64,000 nucleotides of DNA from Siniperca chuatsi (lineage: Eukaryota; Chordata; Actinopteri; Centrarchiformes; Sinipercidae), in contig NC_058056.1 of assembly GCF_020085105.1 (NCBI RefSeq), positions 17,045,429 to 17,109,428 on the forward strand, written 5' to 3'. This document shows positions 1-24,473 of this stretch, piece by piece; positions within the stretch are counted from its first letter, which is position 1; every line of letters begins with the position of its first letter. The notes under the pieces were generated by a model, which did no database searches, was not told the DNA's origin, and saw nothing but the letters and a program-made list of their open reading frames with translations. The position numbers were made by a program, and so were the translations under genes.

Positions 1-13
1 GTTTGGCACGCAA

Positions 14-36
14 ACACACACACACACACACACACA
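14..36. repeat. (CA)n microsatellite
   Basis: A run of CA dinucleotides close to the left edge of the window. Confidence 0.9.
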
Positions 37-820
37 GGCTGGGAGATGGTTTACAGTCCAATTACCCAGCCTGCCTCTGTGCTAGAAGGGGGCTCTAAAT
101 CTTTGGATTCTATTGTATACAATATAACCTCTGTTACTCTCTCTCCCTCTTCTTGCCCATCAGCTATAATAGTTCACCTCACTGCTGTCTGTTTCATTGG
201 ATGCTGTTAAACTATCTTTTATATCTCCAACAGTTTTTCAGATCCTCTCAAAGGATTCATTTTGCTACAAGTGATCATTAAAGGAAGATTCAGGTTTATT
301 GAAGTCATAAGTATTGGTTTATTGAAGTATGGCCATCATTTTTATCTGTTATAACATTGTACTTACCAAAGTCACGGCCGATACATGGCGACATCGCTAC
401 AACAAAACCCAACATTTCCAGAAACACAAGACTGTTATCGACACTGTTCTTGTGGCCCAGCAGTGATGAGGGAAGATTCAGCAGAGATAGGCAGTGTAAT
501 TACCACACACATAGTTTATGAAGTTATATATTATTATTCAACTTATTTCACCAAATCATATTCTTCCCTTGCTGCTCCGTGGCAAAGGGACGGAAACCAC
601 TGAAACTTTTTTTTTTTTTTGTTCAGGTCAAAGCTGAACCAGGAAATCAAAATTACAAAAATAAAACCTAGCTTGTATGAAACCAGTATTTCCCTTTTTA
701 GAATAATTTCACAGTGCCATAATGTGTGTAAGAGTGCATTAGGCCAGACTGATGTTGATATATGAATGAAAAATTCATAGGACACAACCAAAGAATGTTT
801 TGTGAATGGATGCAGCAGGG

Positions 821-822
<2 letters not shown>

Positions 823-880
<58 letters not shown>
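823..880. repeat. (TG)29 microsatellite
   Basis: A perfect TG dinucleotide run of 58 bases. It creates artificial Cys-Val and His-Thr reading frames on the two strands that are not genes. Confidence 0.95.
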
Positions 881-881
<1 letters not shown>

Positions 882-2639
882 ACTGCACATGTCAAGTCCA
901 AATATCAGTGGGATTCACCATCCCAGAACACACTAAAAACCTACTAGACTTGAACCAGATGCCCCTCAGACTCATGATCCATCCATCTACTCACTTCATC
1001 CCCTCCTCCATCCATTCATGGCTGCTATGGGCCTAGTTGTCATGGTTACGGTGTCCTTGCCATCGCTAAGCCCCGATTGCAACTTGTGCTGCAAGGAGCA
1101 AAAAGGTTTATGATAACTCGAATACACACGCTTCTTATAGGGATTTTCATTCATATATAAGTTTGGCTTAAAACCCATATGCACACAAACATACACTTAG
1201 TTTCTCTCTCACACACACACAGACACTAGTACAGTAGTGATTACACAGGCCTACTCTGACAGGGAGTCAGCCCCATTAATCATCCAGTGTGTGTGTGTGC
1301 ATTGTCTTATAGATAAGTCTGTGTTTTCTGAAAGGTCTCTGATATTAGAGTCATAAGCTATGTTGCCAACCTTTTAAAGGCCATCATAATATATTACTTC
1401 CAAATAAACATAGATAAATGAATTCTCATGCAGCATGGGTGGTGTGGGGAGGATTCTGGCATCAAATTACACATTGAAGTAGAGTTAGAAGGCACAAAAG
1501 TGCTCTATTTGTGAAGATGGAGGCTGGCAAATGTTACCTGGAAGCATCATCTAAAAAATGTTTCCTGTGTGGTTGGTGTATGGCCTTGCCTCTTGTCTTA
1601 CAAAGAGGATGCTGGGAGATGGAGACGGAGAAAACACAGTTGCCATAGTTTCATGCTTCTCCCTCCTCTCCTCGATCAAGGAAAATGTCCCGACCAGTTG
1701 CTCTCATCCTTTATAGTTCTTATTAATATGGATGCTGATGGTGTTTGTTCTGTCTGCTCTCCCCCTTCTTTCTCTTGATTTAATAAAACCTCTGCTGCAT
1801 TCTTTTTTATATTTCCATTTGATGGTTTATCTTTCCAGGTTAAAAGTCTTGCAATTGTGTATTCTGTCTGTTTCTGTTTTTCATTCTTCTTTCCCCCCCT
1901 CTCTTATCTGTTTCTCTTTCTCAGCAGTTTGAAGTGTTGCCCCCAGGAGCATATAACCTTTGACCTTTGTTGCCATGGCAACAGTGTCATATGCAGTATA
2001 GGAAATGCAAAATTCCATTAACACCATATTTTATAGTTTAATCTATTTACAAATGAGTAACTGAAACCACAGATCTATTTATTCTCCCCTAGATGAAGAC
2101 ATCTCGATGTAATACTGACACCTGATTGTCAACTTCAACAATGAATTTACTCTTTGTGTCAGTAGCAGCACACTTACTTGTCTTAACTTAACTGTGTGTT
2201 GAGTGTAAGGATACAGAACTTTAATGGAAAAATGGGCTTCAGGAGGAATTTCATTCACAATGATTTAACATAGTCTGACATGGCCAAAGGCAGGGCTCCA
2301 AATGTTTACCAGCCAACCAAAGGCTGGTAACTTTTGGATGTACCAGCCCCATCTGTCATATTTCCAGCAGCTCTGGCAAGTAGAAAAGTCATCTTCATTC
2401 ACTCTTTTAATTCTAAACTCAATTTAGCAACTACAGTGATCTTCACAAACATGTTGATTTTTGCTTCTTTTGTCTTTCTGTTTTATTACATATTTTATTC
2501 AATTACACTAAGAAGAAAATCTTATTTTTGAGTTAAAGCTGCACAAATCCATATCTTTATATTAACAATGGATCAAATGACTATGTGTAATGTATAATTA
2601 GTTGCTCAAAGTGATGAACCCACTGAGAATTCATTCAAC

Positions 2640-3055
2640 TCTGCAGTGCCCCTCAGCTCTATGGAGCATTTCAGCTTCTTTCAGCTCATTGTTTTGGTTG
2701 TACAGCCCTCAACCTAACTGGCAGCTGTTTTCAGATAACAAGCTTTGATAAATCCAGTGTAAGTTACCAGTAACAGCAGACAGACAGAATTAGCGACTAG
2801 CTGGTGAACATAGTGGATCGTTTAGCAGCTGAAGATCTAGATATTTCCTGGAGACCAAAACAGAGATAAAAAGATAGTGAATATTGGACTTACATTTGTC
2901 AAATGGGCAGAAACACAACTCCAAATGAATGATAATGTTACTCTGTGATGTGTAAATGAGCAACTGTTTGCTAACACATTTGCCATATCAGCTTTATATT
3001 TCGATGTTGTGTTTACAGCATTTTCTGCTGCCCCCAAGTGGCCAAGAAGGCAATG
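2640..3055 (+). repeat. Dispersed fish repeat, copy 1
   Basis: This segment matches, in inverted orientation, the segment at about 26665-26970. Shared blocks include CGACTAGCTGGTGAACA, TTTAGCAGCT followed by AGATATTTCC, GTGAATATTGGACTT, GAATGAATGATAATGTT and TTTGCTAACA. I recognise it as a common percomorph repeat but cannot name the family. It has no coding capacity. Boundaries are approximate. Confidence 0.7.
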
Positions 3056-5925
3056 AATACAGCATTAATGCAATTCAAATAAATACATCCCTTGTGTCAT
3101 GAAGGTTTCAGTGTGAAATAGTTAATTAAAATCTCATCTTATCCTGCTCAGATATTAAATTTGGATTGTAGCTACAAACATACAATTAATTATCATTAAG
3201 AATTATATGGTTCTTCCTTTTTAGCCATCAAAAGCCATTAACAGATTGCAAACTACCACAATGGGTTTTTTAATGAAGTAAGGGGAGACAATTCACTTTT
3301 TCTTAAAACCTTGAGGACCTGGACTGTATCCGTAAGTGAACCTTTTACATGCTCATGTTTTCTCAATTTAAATCCATCCTACACCCTAAAATCCATTTAT
3401 ATTCCATCGGGATTTTTCACCAGAGCATGCAGCAGGTGCCCAGAATATACAGTGACATCTTGGCCTGAAATGGTGGACATTATAGTGAAGTGTAAATTCA
3501 AACAGGAAGGATAGTTGGAACTTATCTGGCCTCATTGGAGAAGAATGAAGGTGTGGCTTCCTGGGTGGCAGTGCCAGGCTGGTTAAATATTTGCCACGAC
3601 TTTTTTCTTCTTAAGTGTGCAGGAGTTCATATGTGAATAAGTCTTATAGTCGGACATGTTGTGGAACAAGGTTATCAATAGTTTAAGACAGGAAGGATGC
3701 ATACACCAGTATTGGGATTTATATGTTTGTGTGTTTTGAGTGTGCGTTTTTGGCAAGTGGTTAGGTTCATATTTAAAGAAACAGGAGAACCACGAGAGGG
3801 AGGAAGCAGGAAGTACTGACGGAGATCTGAAGCTGCTATTTTAGACTGCTCTGGCTGGTGTGAAGAGTTTGAACTATGAGAGTGGGAATGGTTACGTGAT
3901 GACAGAGAAATTAGAGAGGAGTGATGAAAAGCTCAGGCGATGTTATTGTTTGTGTGTTTATGGGGTGTACTCTGTATTCTGTGCATGACGATGTAGAGTG
4001 CTACACATTCCCACTGCATTCTCTGCCAGCTTAGCTTTAACTCCGATGACCTCATTGTTTATATTACCAGCATCCACTCTTTCTTCTCTTCCTCTGTCTC
4101 ATCTATCTCTCCCACTTATCTCTCTATCCCTCTCTTTTGTTCTCTCTTACTTCCATTTCTGTCCCTCCTTTTATTTATTTATTTATTCATTTATTGACCA
4201 TTGCTGCCACTGTGGATATTACACAAGGCCATTATGGCCTCATGTCATCTGGCCCAGCGCTGAACTGCCTATCATCTTACTGCTATCCGTGCTTGTGCTA
4301 TTAATATTACAGATGCCAACACAGGATTTCCTGGAGCATCTGTGCTAATCCTGTGCTACCTCTGGTACATTTCCTGTAGCACCCACCTTTAATTTGTCAA
4401 TGGCATTTGATATAAAACTAGCCAGCCGAGACTCCTTGCTGACTAAACATTTGCTTGTGTCATTCAATGATGCCATTTGGTGCGGTGGGGTCTGGTACAA
4501 AACTTGTGTGTTTTGGTTTGTTTGTGGATGCCATGGATATAATTGGATGAGCAGATGGGACAGATGGCTAAAGGATGATTATTAACCATCCAAAACCAAG
4601 TGTCAAAACATGTTACCTCTCAACAGTGACAGACAACCTGTGACTAGTCATAAACCACTCACCAAACCTAATGACTTTTTCATTATTTTCATCCATAACT
4701 GCATTTCTGTTTTGTTTTTGTTTTTTTGTGTTATGATGTAATGCGCTAAAGGGAGCACTGACTCCACAAAAAGAAGTCATTGTCTCATGTCATGAATTGT
4801 CATGTTATACTCTTTAGTGTGTGTGTGTGTACCCCCCCACACACAGAATCAGTTTCTTATTCTACAATTTAAAAATGATGTACTATAGCTGAAGCTCTTG
4901 CCTCTCATCTTCTGTGGGATAACAGCAGCCGCACTGGCAAAAACAGAGATAATCACGTTAAGTAGTGAGGGATTAAGACTACAAGTCATTGCTGGGCTGC
5001 TAGTTCTTTGTTCTGGATGAGCCTTTGGTTTGGTCTGCCAGCTTGAACATGACCTTTTTAGCCCCAGGCTAAGCTAGTATAAAAGCACCTTGAAGAGATG
5101 TCTGACGATTGCATTGGTACTGGGTAAATGTCCATCTGCAGCACTGCATCTTCCCAGTCCTTCCTTCTCTCCTTCCACCTCTCTCCTTTTTTGTACCGGC
5201 CTGTCAGTCATGGCTGTCACAGCAGGTGTTGCTAGAGGGCAAAATGAGAAAGTGAAAGAATGTATGGGACAGGGGGAAAGGACTGAATGAAGGTGGACAG
5301 ATGGAAAGTGGAAAGAAGGTGTGTTGCAGAAACAGCCTGTTCATCAAAGGAAAGAAAAACAAATAGAAGATAATGAATGGGAAAGAAACTACTTGAATGA
5401 ATGAGTCAGCCCTGCCCTCCAAAATATAGCAGCACTCTTTGGTACCCGCCTTCAAAGTTGATGAAGTTGGAGAGAGGACAGAGTTTCAGACTGTTAATAA
5501 CAGAGAGACATTCCTGTCTTCACCTGACAAATTTGGGTGCCTGCCAGCAGTCACTCACGCACAAAGTGTATGGACAATCATACACAAAGAAGCACAAACT
5601 TCTTTTGGTAACTCTAAACTAGATATTCCTACGCCAGTGCATATCTATAGTCAAACTCTAGAGCTGTAGACATACATTTCTCAGTTCATGCTAGCTGTTT
5701 CTACCTATTCTCTCTCAAAACCATCTTACTAAGATTATTGGACATCTGTTATACTCTCTGGGTGTTTGGTATGAAAAGGGTAACTGGAGGAGAGTAAACA
5801 CAACCAAACTCAAAAAGGTGTTCTTATTAATGATCCATAGTTATATAATAGTTGTAATAATGTAATCACAAAATCTCAGTCATAGTCTAAGTAGTGCTGC
5901 AGAGTACCTATGCAGTGTATTTTAC

Positions 5926-5927
<2 letters not shown>

Positions 5928-5960
<33 letters not shown>
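5928..5960. repeat. (TG)n microsatellite
   Basis: A TG dinucleotide run of about 16 units with no coding meaning. Confidence 0.9.
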
Positions 5961-5962
<2 letters not shown>

Positions 5963-7378
5963 CACGTCAAGTCTATTGTAGACATTGTAGTCATGTCATT
6001 TGTTTTCACAGTAATGAGAGTGAACCACGGTCGGTTGGATGGATGTTTAGACTACTCTGCCTCCCTCCATGCACACTAGTCATTTATGCCGTCTCCCACT
6101 CTGGACGTTTCTCTGTTTTTCTGCTCCTCTCTGTTCCAGCAGTCAGAGCTGTCATGCATTTGAAAACTTGCAGGTGCCGCTGCTCCATTTTCGAGGAAAG
6201 AGGAGAGGCTACTGCGAGAGACACAGAGACAAATACTGTAATTGTCTTGTGCTTTTCAACTAGCTCACTGCCTTCAAACTTGTAACTTGTTCTCTACTGT
6301 TCATGCCATTTTGACAGCGCTTGCTCTCTTTCTCTGTTTGTCTCTCCTTTACCACATCTATTTTTTTTATGGGTCTTCTAATCCCCATTGTCATATCGAG
6401 GCTGTTGGGGCTCCAGTGTACTGCTTTGAGACAATTAAACCTGTTTGACCTTTGCTGCTGTGATTGGACAGTTTTTGAGCAGCAGGCCAGCCTCTGTCAC
6501 CTCCCACATGCTCCCTCTCTATCCCACTTTTTTGTTTTAATTGATGTCAGAACCAACAGTGAGATTTGGAAAAGACATGAGCTAACAATGTGAACATGCC
6601 CTTACTTGGTTAAAGCTCCTATCTTAGAACACTCTTATTTGGAGCACTGGCCACTGGCCTGGCTGTAGACCTGCACTGGCCCCTTGTGTTTACCATAGAG
6701 CATTACACCATGTTGGTCTGACAGAAGGTACGTCTACTTTCTAGCTGTCAGAGAGACACAAGTTACTGACGGTGTAAGTGCCGCCTCAAATACAACTTCT
6801 AATAACAACCGATGCATTTGGTAAGTTTGTTTTAGCTTTGATATGATAGTGAAAAAACACCATTTCAGGAACCTTGTCATGAAAGGTTTATTGCATTCCT
6901 TTTCTCAATAATCTCCCAGATTCTTGTCAAGCATGCATCAGCATCCAATCAGTTTCTTCCCCTTCTCTGGGAAAGCCTGTGGTTGCCAACGGAAGCTTGT
7001 GTAATCATACAGAGTGCCTATTTATGCAAATGCATCTGTTTTGTTCAACTTCACATCAAAGTGTGTAAAGCAGTTGAGTAGACTGCTCTGTGCTCCTGCA
7101 ACAGTGTCTTTTCTCTGTCTTCCTCTGTCACTGTCCCTGCCCCTGCTTTTTTTTCTCCCAATGAGAAAACACTTCCTAAGAGCAACTTCCTGCCGCTCTG
7201 GAACCATTTCTGTCCCCAACAAGTCAGTCTGCTGCTTATATGCATCACTTCACTTCCCATTTTGATGTTTGTGCAGATTGTATCACTGTCATTGTGGTAT
7301 TGCATACAAACAATGTGAGCTAACTCTGACACGGAGGCTGTGTATTTGTAAGACAGTGAGTGTCACAGAGACTCACTG

Positions 7379-7453
7379 ATGCCAGTGACATGGAAGTATC
7401 TGGACACAGACATGTGGAGGCTCATATTCCGCACCAAAACCCGCACACGAGAG
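7379..7453 (+). CDS. Candidate alternative first coding exon (GC donor)
   Basis: An ATG at 7379 opens 25 codons that read MPVTWKYLDTDMWRLI and then a basic FRTKTRTRE tail. They end in frame (phase 0) at AG|GCAAGT, a perfect match to the rare GC-AG donor consensus. The Kozak context is weak (C at -3). Together with the 54-bp exon-like segment at 8833-8886 it would join in frame to rps6ka1 exon 2 (12173) and give a different RSK1 N-terminus. I do not recognise the peptide. It could equally be an exon of an unidentified gene or chance; there is no independent support. Confidence 0.3.
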
Positions 7454-8119
7454 GCAAGTGGCTGCTTTTTTCATGTGTGTTTTGTCATTAACTTCCAGGC
7501 GATGTGAAGTGAGTGTCTCTGTGAGTGTGGGTGGTGCCGGGGTGATGGATGTGATGGGGACTGGGGACTTTGCCCGAAGCTTCAGGCAGCCGTGTGTGTG
7601 TGTGTGTGTGGTGTGATATTTTGGGAGGAGAGGAAGGGGTTTCCTTTGTGCGGGTGAATGTGATGCTGAGCTGCCATCTTCTCAGCTGTGAAGTGCAAGG
7701 AAACAAAGGAGGATGTGTTTAACTTCTACCTCCACTAACCCTAAAACACATGTGCCGAGGCCATTAAATTCTTAAACAATGAACTAATTTTAGTTTAACA
7801 CGGTCTGGAGACCATGTGCAGTACGTTCAAACGACACCATTAAACTGTCAAATGAGTACAGAGTGTTGTCTGCATTCGCTCATTTCTGGATACTTTAGAT
7901 TTTAGATATTGCCAGCACCTTCATGTGTGATCAGTCAGATAAGTTTGGTGAAATAAAAAATTTCTCTGAGCAGCAGTTATGCTGGGAAATACAGCTCCCC
8001 GCTGCTAGCAGAAACGTGTTTTAAATTATCGAGCAGGAAGGAAGTGAGATTGGTTCAAGAAAAGAGGAAGTGAGAACTAGGAGGGAAGAGAGGTTTCCTG
8101 TCTCTACTGTGGCAATCAT

Positions 8120-8668
8120 CATCCTACACAGAACTTCTTGTACATTCCTTAATCTTTTCTCATTTAGACTACTGCAGCTCCCTCTTTATTTACATTACTC
8201 AGTCCTCTCTAGCCTGTATTGATACAGACGTCGATTGATTGACGTCTGCATATATAGCAGAATTGTTGAGCCCCTATTCCAGCTGTCGGCCTCTCCGATC
8301 ATCTGATCAAGGCCTTTTATCTGTTCCCCGTGCTTTTGCAGTTGTTGCTCCCAAACTTTGGAACAGCCTTTCCCATTCCATCAGATCTGCTGAATCTGTG
8401 GTTTGCTTTAAACGGCCGCTGAAAACTAATTTTTATAGGTTAGCCTTTTCATAAATATTCCCTGTCTTGTCTTTAGTTTTGTTTAGTTTTTGGTCGTGTG
8501 CTTTAATTCTGTCTATGTATCATGCATATGTATTTGTTTGTGTGTATGTATGTATGTGTACTTGTTTTTGTATGTGTCTTGTTATTTTGTCTGTGAAGCA
8601 CTTTGTAACTATGTGGTTTAAAAAGTGCTATATAAATTAAAAAAATATATTATTGTTATTATTATCTA
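8120..8668 (+). mobile_element. L2-like LINE, 3' end relic
   Basis: A 5'-truncated non-LTR retrotransposon tail. Part of the C-terminus of the reverse transcriptase ORF can be read: SHLDYCSSLF-like around 8155-8190, then GLLSVPRAFAVVAPKLWNSL and a KRPLKTNFYRLAF block ending with a stop near 8452. This wording is typical of fish L2/Maui-type elements. The 3' UTR ends with a GCACTTTGTAA...AAAGTGCTATATAAAT hairpin-like tail followed by an ATT-rich simple repeat (about 8640-8668), the usual L2-type terminus. The copy lacks the upstream RT and endonuclease domains and is dead. The exact 5' truncation point is uncertain. Confidence 0.8.
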
Positions 8669-8832
8669 CCCCCCTCTGTGTGTGTGTGAGTGTGTTGTAT
8701 CCGCAAGGATACTTGTGCATTTGTGTCCAGTACATCTGTATTTTTTCAGTTTGTATTGAAATTGACTTAATGCAAAAGTATGTTCTCTGTAACCTATGTT
8801 AACTTTCCAACACAACCATCCTCCCCCACTAG

Positions 8833-8886
8833 AACAAGTCTCATATCACCTGGATAGAGAGGGACTTTGCCAATATTAGAGCCCAG
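8833..8886 (+). CDS. Candidate 54-bp cassette exon
   Basis: Eighteen codons (NKSHITWIERDFANIRAQ) are open in only one of three frames. They are flanked by a good acceptor (branch-like TTAAC, a C-rich tract, then CTAG) and a strong donor (CAG|GTAAGC). The exon is symmetric (phase 0/0), so it could join in frame to rps6ka1 exon 2 and to the exon-like segment ending at 7453. I do not recognise the peptide. The splice context is better than chance, but the gene assignment is an inference from position only. Confidence 0.4.
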
Positions 8887-10010
8887 GTAAGCTCTGACCA
8901 TGTCTACTGTACAGCTGCTGTAAATCAGGCAAATCTGCAGCTCCTCCTTTACTCAGCAAACACACTCAAGCTTACTCTTGCTTACAGTAACATCTCTGCA
9001 TTTTATCCACTTCAGGCTAACCCACTTTTGTATTTTTGTTCTCTTGGTATTGAATTCCCCAATCGCAAAAAAAATTGTTCAAATCAACCTTTTCCCGAGT
9101 ATGGCCTGCAGTGCAGTGTAATTAGATGTTTGTGAAAAGTAGGTCTGCTGACAGCTCGAGACGTATTTGCTGTATACGGAGCAATAAAGTGAGAGATAGA
9201 GGAAAGAAAAAGAGTGAGAGGGCACTTTAGGACCGGTGAGAGCTGTTTTAAGAGACAGGATTCGCAGGAATAGAATAGTATGAGAGGGAAGAGTGGGACA
9301 TGCCTGGCCAGAGACAGGAAAATCTCTGTCATCCGCAGGCAAGTGAGTCGTCTCTACAGTGGTGACACTGAGAAGGGACACCTCATCCTCTCTCTGCCTA
9401 CCTCCACGCCAGCTTCTACTCTGAATTGTGGGCAAAGGGAAGTGACCTAGAGATAGCACAGAAACATATGTTGTGACATGTATGATTTTTCAATCGAGGC
9501 AGCAGACAAGCGCTTTAGTTTTTTTTTTTTGTTATCGCTATTTCCTCACTTTCCTAACTTTCTTTTATTTTTTTATTTTTTGGTATTGTTTCAGTTTCAA
9601 TCTGCCTTCCTCTCTCTCTCTGTTCAACACACTGTCTCTCTCTCTTAGCCTCAGATGTGCGTGCGTGTGTGTGTGAGACTTGTTGGGTGCAGGACTGTGA
9701 GAATAAGAGCAGGCTCTTCCTTCCTGCCCTCTTCGGTTCCAGTTCACTACAGCTGCAGTCAGTCACTGAGGACACACCGGACTAACACAGGGAGAAACGG
9801 AGAGAGGGAGGACAGGAGAGAAAATGAAGAGGAAATTTAGCAGAAGGCCCCTGCAGAGAGAATAGATAAAGGGCAGAGGCTGATTTTTCTTCTTGCTGTC
9901 CACAGAATTAATCCTGAGATGAGTGCACAAATGAGTCTAAAGTGTGCTTGTGGTGAGAAGAGGTGAGGTTTAAGATGACTTATGTGAGGTAGTACAGTGT
10001 TTGCCTTGTT

Positions 10011-10055
10011 ATGGACATGGGTAGGATGATGAAGCAGAAGTTTGGGCATTGCTGA
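10011..10055 (+). other. uORF abutting the rps6ka1 start codon
   Basis: A 14-codon open frame begins at ATG 10011 (in-frame ATGs also at 10017, 10026 and 10029) and ends with TGA at 10053-10055. That is one base before the A of the main ATG at 10057 (TGAGATG). If the transcript includes this leader, ribosomes would terminate right at the main start, a layout that can impose reinitiation control. Confidence 0.5.
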
Positions 10056-10056
10056 G

Positions 10057-21661
<11,605 letters not shown>

Positions 21662-22401
21662 AGACTCAAAACAACCAATCAGCTCACTGGAGACTGACCA
21701 AAACTGCACCTCCTGGCTCCAACCACCCAGTCAGCTTGCTCGGGGACTCGGTGTCAACCTGCCTCTACCAGCCAAGGAACACTGACTGTGGTCCTGCTCC
21801 CATCTTGTGACATCAGTTGTCCCGTTCTTGCTATCATCCTCCTTGTTCTGGCTGGTCAGCTGCTGTTAGCCAGTCTCCTTGGACTAGCAAAATATCATGA
21901 AGATGGATGGGGGCGATGAGGGCAAAAAAAAAAGGGGGGGGTGCAGGTTTTTGGCAGATGTATTAGTGCTGTGTGAGTGTGTGTGTGTGTGAGAGTGAGT
22001 TTGTGCATGACCTGCCACAGAGTCGATGCAGCCATGTTTTCGATTGTGACGATGACAGTTTTCTCTCCTCATCATTGCTGTTATCGGTTGTCATTCAGCT
22101 TGCTGCACGCCTGTCTGTCTGCCTGTTTTGTTGTCCGTCTTCTCGTTCTTTTTGTAAAGTTGATGAGCTTTATATTACCGGGTGTGCTGCCAAATCAACC
22201 TGTGCCGACAGCACAAAACCACAGTACTGTCCAACTGCTGTTTAAATGTTTTTGAAAGAGCATTATTAATATGAATATTAAACATTTCTGCCATAAATGC
22301 CTCTTTGGCTATGGTATAGCCAGAATACGTGGATTCTGGGAAATGTCAAATGCTGATGTTTTTGTTAATGTCAATCTAGGCTTGTATTTTGTTTTACAGA
22401 G

Positions 22402-22404
<3 letters not shown>

Positions 22405-22451
<47 letters not shown>

Positions 22452-22489
22452 AGTTGTATGACTTGCAGTGTGTGTGTGTGTGTGTGTGT
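22405..22489. repeat. Compound (TG)n microsatellite in the 3' UTR
   Basis: Two TG runs (22405-22450 and about 22471-22489) are separated by about 20 unique bases. In the mRNA this would be a long UG tract, the binding preference of TDP-43 and CELF proteins. Confidence 0.9.
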
Positions 22490-22856
22490 ACTGTCTTGCG
22501 GGATGCTGCAGGGTCATGTGCATGGTCCAGTGATGTGATGATGTCATGTGGCTTCTTTGTTTCTCTCCTCTCCCTTTTCTCTGCTTGGTCAACCTGCTGG
22601 CAACCATTTGAGATGTCTATTATTTTTATTACTACAAAAACTAGTAAACTAGGTGGCTTTCTGTGAAAGAAAACTTGCCCAAGGAACAATGTGGCATGTT
22701 AAAAATTAGCTTTGTTTTCTTGAATGGTTTTTTTTTTTTTTTTTTCAGTTTTTTTCCACTGTTTCTTGGATAATGCATATTGAATGCTGTTTTCTGTGTT
22801 GGCTGCTTTTGTTGTTGATTGCTTTGTTTTTTTCTTTTTGTCCAAAGAAAGTGGTG

Positions 22857-22862
22857 AATAAA
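22857..22862 (+). terminator. rps6ka1: AATAAA polyadenylation signal, rps6ka1
   Basis: A canonical hexamer 1.2 kb after the stop codon, followed by T/GT-containing sequence. It is the first AATAAA after the gene. Confidence 0.6.
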
Positions 22863-23814
22863 AATAGTGAAAGATATGCTGAGCACATTACAGTCTGTGG
22901 ACTTAAGGCTGTACAGGTCTCTCCTTCTGTTTTGAAATTTAAAGGGAAGAAAGGCTGACTGTGACTTTAGTTGAGCACTCTAACACAGCTCTCCACCCTC
23001 TTAAAAACTCTGTCAAATCACGGGTTGTTAATATCACACAGATCTGCAATCAGCGTGGAGTATCAGCAGTCTTGTGTTTAACTCTTTCATTCATGATATT
23101 TGAATTTCCATTGATTCTGGTGATTATATAACTTGTTTTCATTTTATTGACACTCGATTTGAGACATCCTAAAGAAGAGTAAATGTGTGTCATTGTAAGT
23201 AGCTTCATAGGGTAGGTCCTGCTTTCAGCTCGGTGCCTAGGCCTACAGGTGAGGCAGAATGTCTTACATGAATAACACATGATAGCACATGATAACAAAC
23301 CAAACAGCCTGGACATGTGTACAAGGGAAGACTTGTGTGGCTAAATAATCAATGAACCAGCTGTCTTACCTCAAAATGGATCAAAGTTATATTATAATTC
23401 TTGTTTGGTGGAAAAACTCTCCCTTCTTTGACTAAATTTATGGTAAGAAGTTATTGTATGATAAAGATGAAGATTTTTATATCTTACAAATATTAAAAAT
23501 TCAGTTGCTACAACAAACTGTCTCTCTTGTTCTGTTTTAAGGGCACTCCAATGATTTAGTATTGCACTTCTGTAAAATTAGGGGACTCACAATTCACAGA
23601 TCACCAGCCAGCTGTCCAGCAGAGGCTGAGATATCCTGACTATTAGTCTATGGGTCAAGCTCCAAAAACACTGGATCCTACACTTAATACATCGCATAAT
23701 ACAACCAATAGATTATTTTCATTAGAACCTCTCTGTTGGTGAACACCCACATCTTTCAAACTCCATGACCTCAGTTTGTAACACACTCTCTGTTAACAAG
23801 ACTAGAGTATACAG

Positions 23815-24235
23815 CCATGCTAGCACAGCGGTGCTTCAAGCTAAATGCTAATGTCAGCATGCTAACATGCTCACTGTGTTAATGCTAGCATGTTGATGTT
23901 TAGCAGGTATGTGTTTAACATCTTAGTATAACCTGTTGGCCTGCAAACATTTGCTAATTAGCAATAAACACAGTACAGTTTTTCAAGTATTTCGTAAATA
24001 TTGGATAAACAAATGTTTTAGATGAAATGTTGGGATCAAAATTTTTACACAAAAAGTCAGGAAATCAGTTTTTACAAATGGTCGTCTTGGGGGCCACGGA
24101 TGTCTGAAACAAATTACATGGCAATCCATCCAACAGTTGCCAAGATATTTCAGTCTGGACCAACTGACCGACAGACCAACATTGCCATCTTTAGAGCCAT
24201 GCCGAGTATGACTAAAAATGTTAAGACTCAAATCC
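23815..24235 (+). repeat. Interspersed repeat with TAGC-rich 5' part
   Basis: It begins with repeated GCTAGC, ATGCTAA and GCATGCTAACATG palindromic words. It continues through TTTGCTAATTAGC and ACATGGCAATCCATCCAACAG, then AGATATTTCAGTCTGGACCA, ACTGACCGACAGACC and AACATTGCCATC. This order is familiar from a very abundant percomorph repeat. Class uncertain; non-coding; boundaries approximate. Confidence 0.65.
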
Positions 24236-24473
24236 CCCGAGATATCCCTGAAGACATCTTCAAGGTTATTTCCTTTAGAACGCTCCTACATTATACTAAA
24301 GGCTGAGTAGTACTCCTCAAAACTAATAAACCAACCTTTATAGGTAGAGCATGTAAAATACTTTTTCACTATTGTCTTACTCTATGACATGAATCTATGG
24401 CTCTATGACTTTTTCTCTTGTAAACCAGGTCTTATTTTGGCAGAGAAAAAGGACATAATGATTGTTTATGTAC

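Larger units (their letters stand above)
1..7378. other. Non-coding upstream region
   Basis: I find no convincing exon here. Open frames are short and most overlap microsatellites or AT-rich sequence. The region holds CA/TG microsatellites (14-36, 823-880, 5928-5960), one copy of a dispersed repeat (about 2640-3055), and many pyrimidine-rich stretches typical of fish intergenic or intronic DNA. It could be intergenic or the first intron of a longer rps6ka1 transcript, because the common RSK1 first coding exon (beginning MPLAQL in mammals) was not found in the window and could lie further upstream. Confidence 0.5.
21662..22880 (+). other. rps6ka1: rps6ka1 3' UTR
   Basis: About 1.2 kb between the stop codon and the first good polyadenylation signal. 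It is T/GT-rich and contains two TG microsatellites and a T14-like run near 22730-22745. An ATTAAA near 22276 could give a shorter form. The end point is inferred from the AATAAA only. Confidence 0.6.

Noticed and set aside
806..1036. Cys-Val and His-Thr repeat proteins
   Set aside because: Products of the TG/CA microsatellite at 823-880. The same applies at 5932-6285, 22271-22666 and 22371-22607.
8239..8454. 71-codon plus-strand frame as a host gene
   Set aside because: The wording (VAPKLWNSL, KRPLKTNFYRLAF) is the C-terminus of a LINE reverse transcriptase, so it is counted as part of the L2-like relic.
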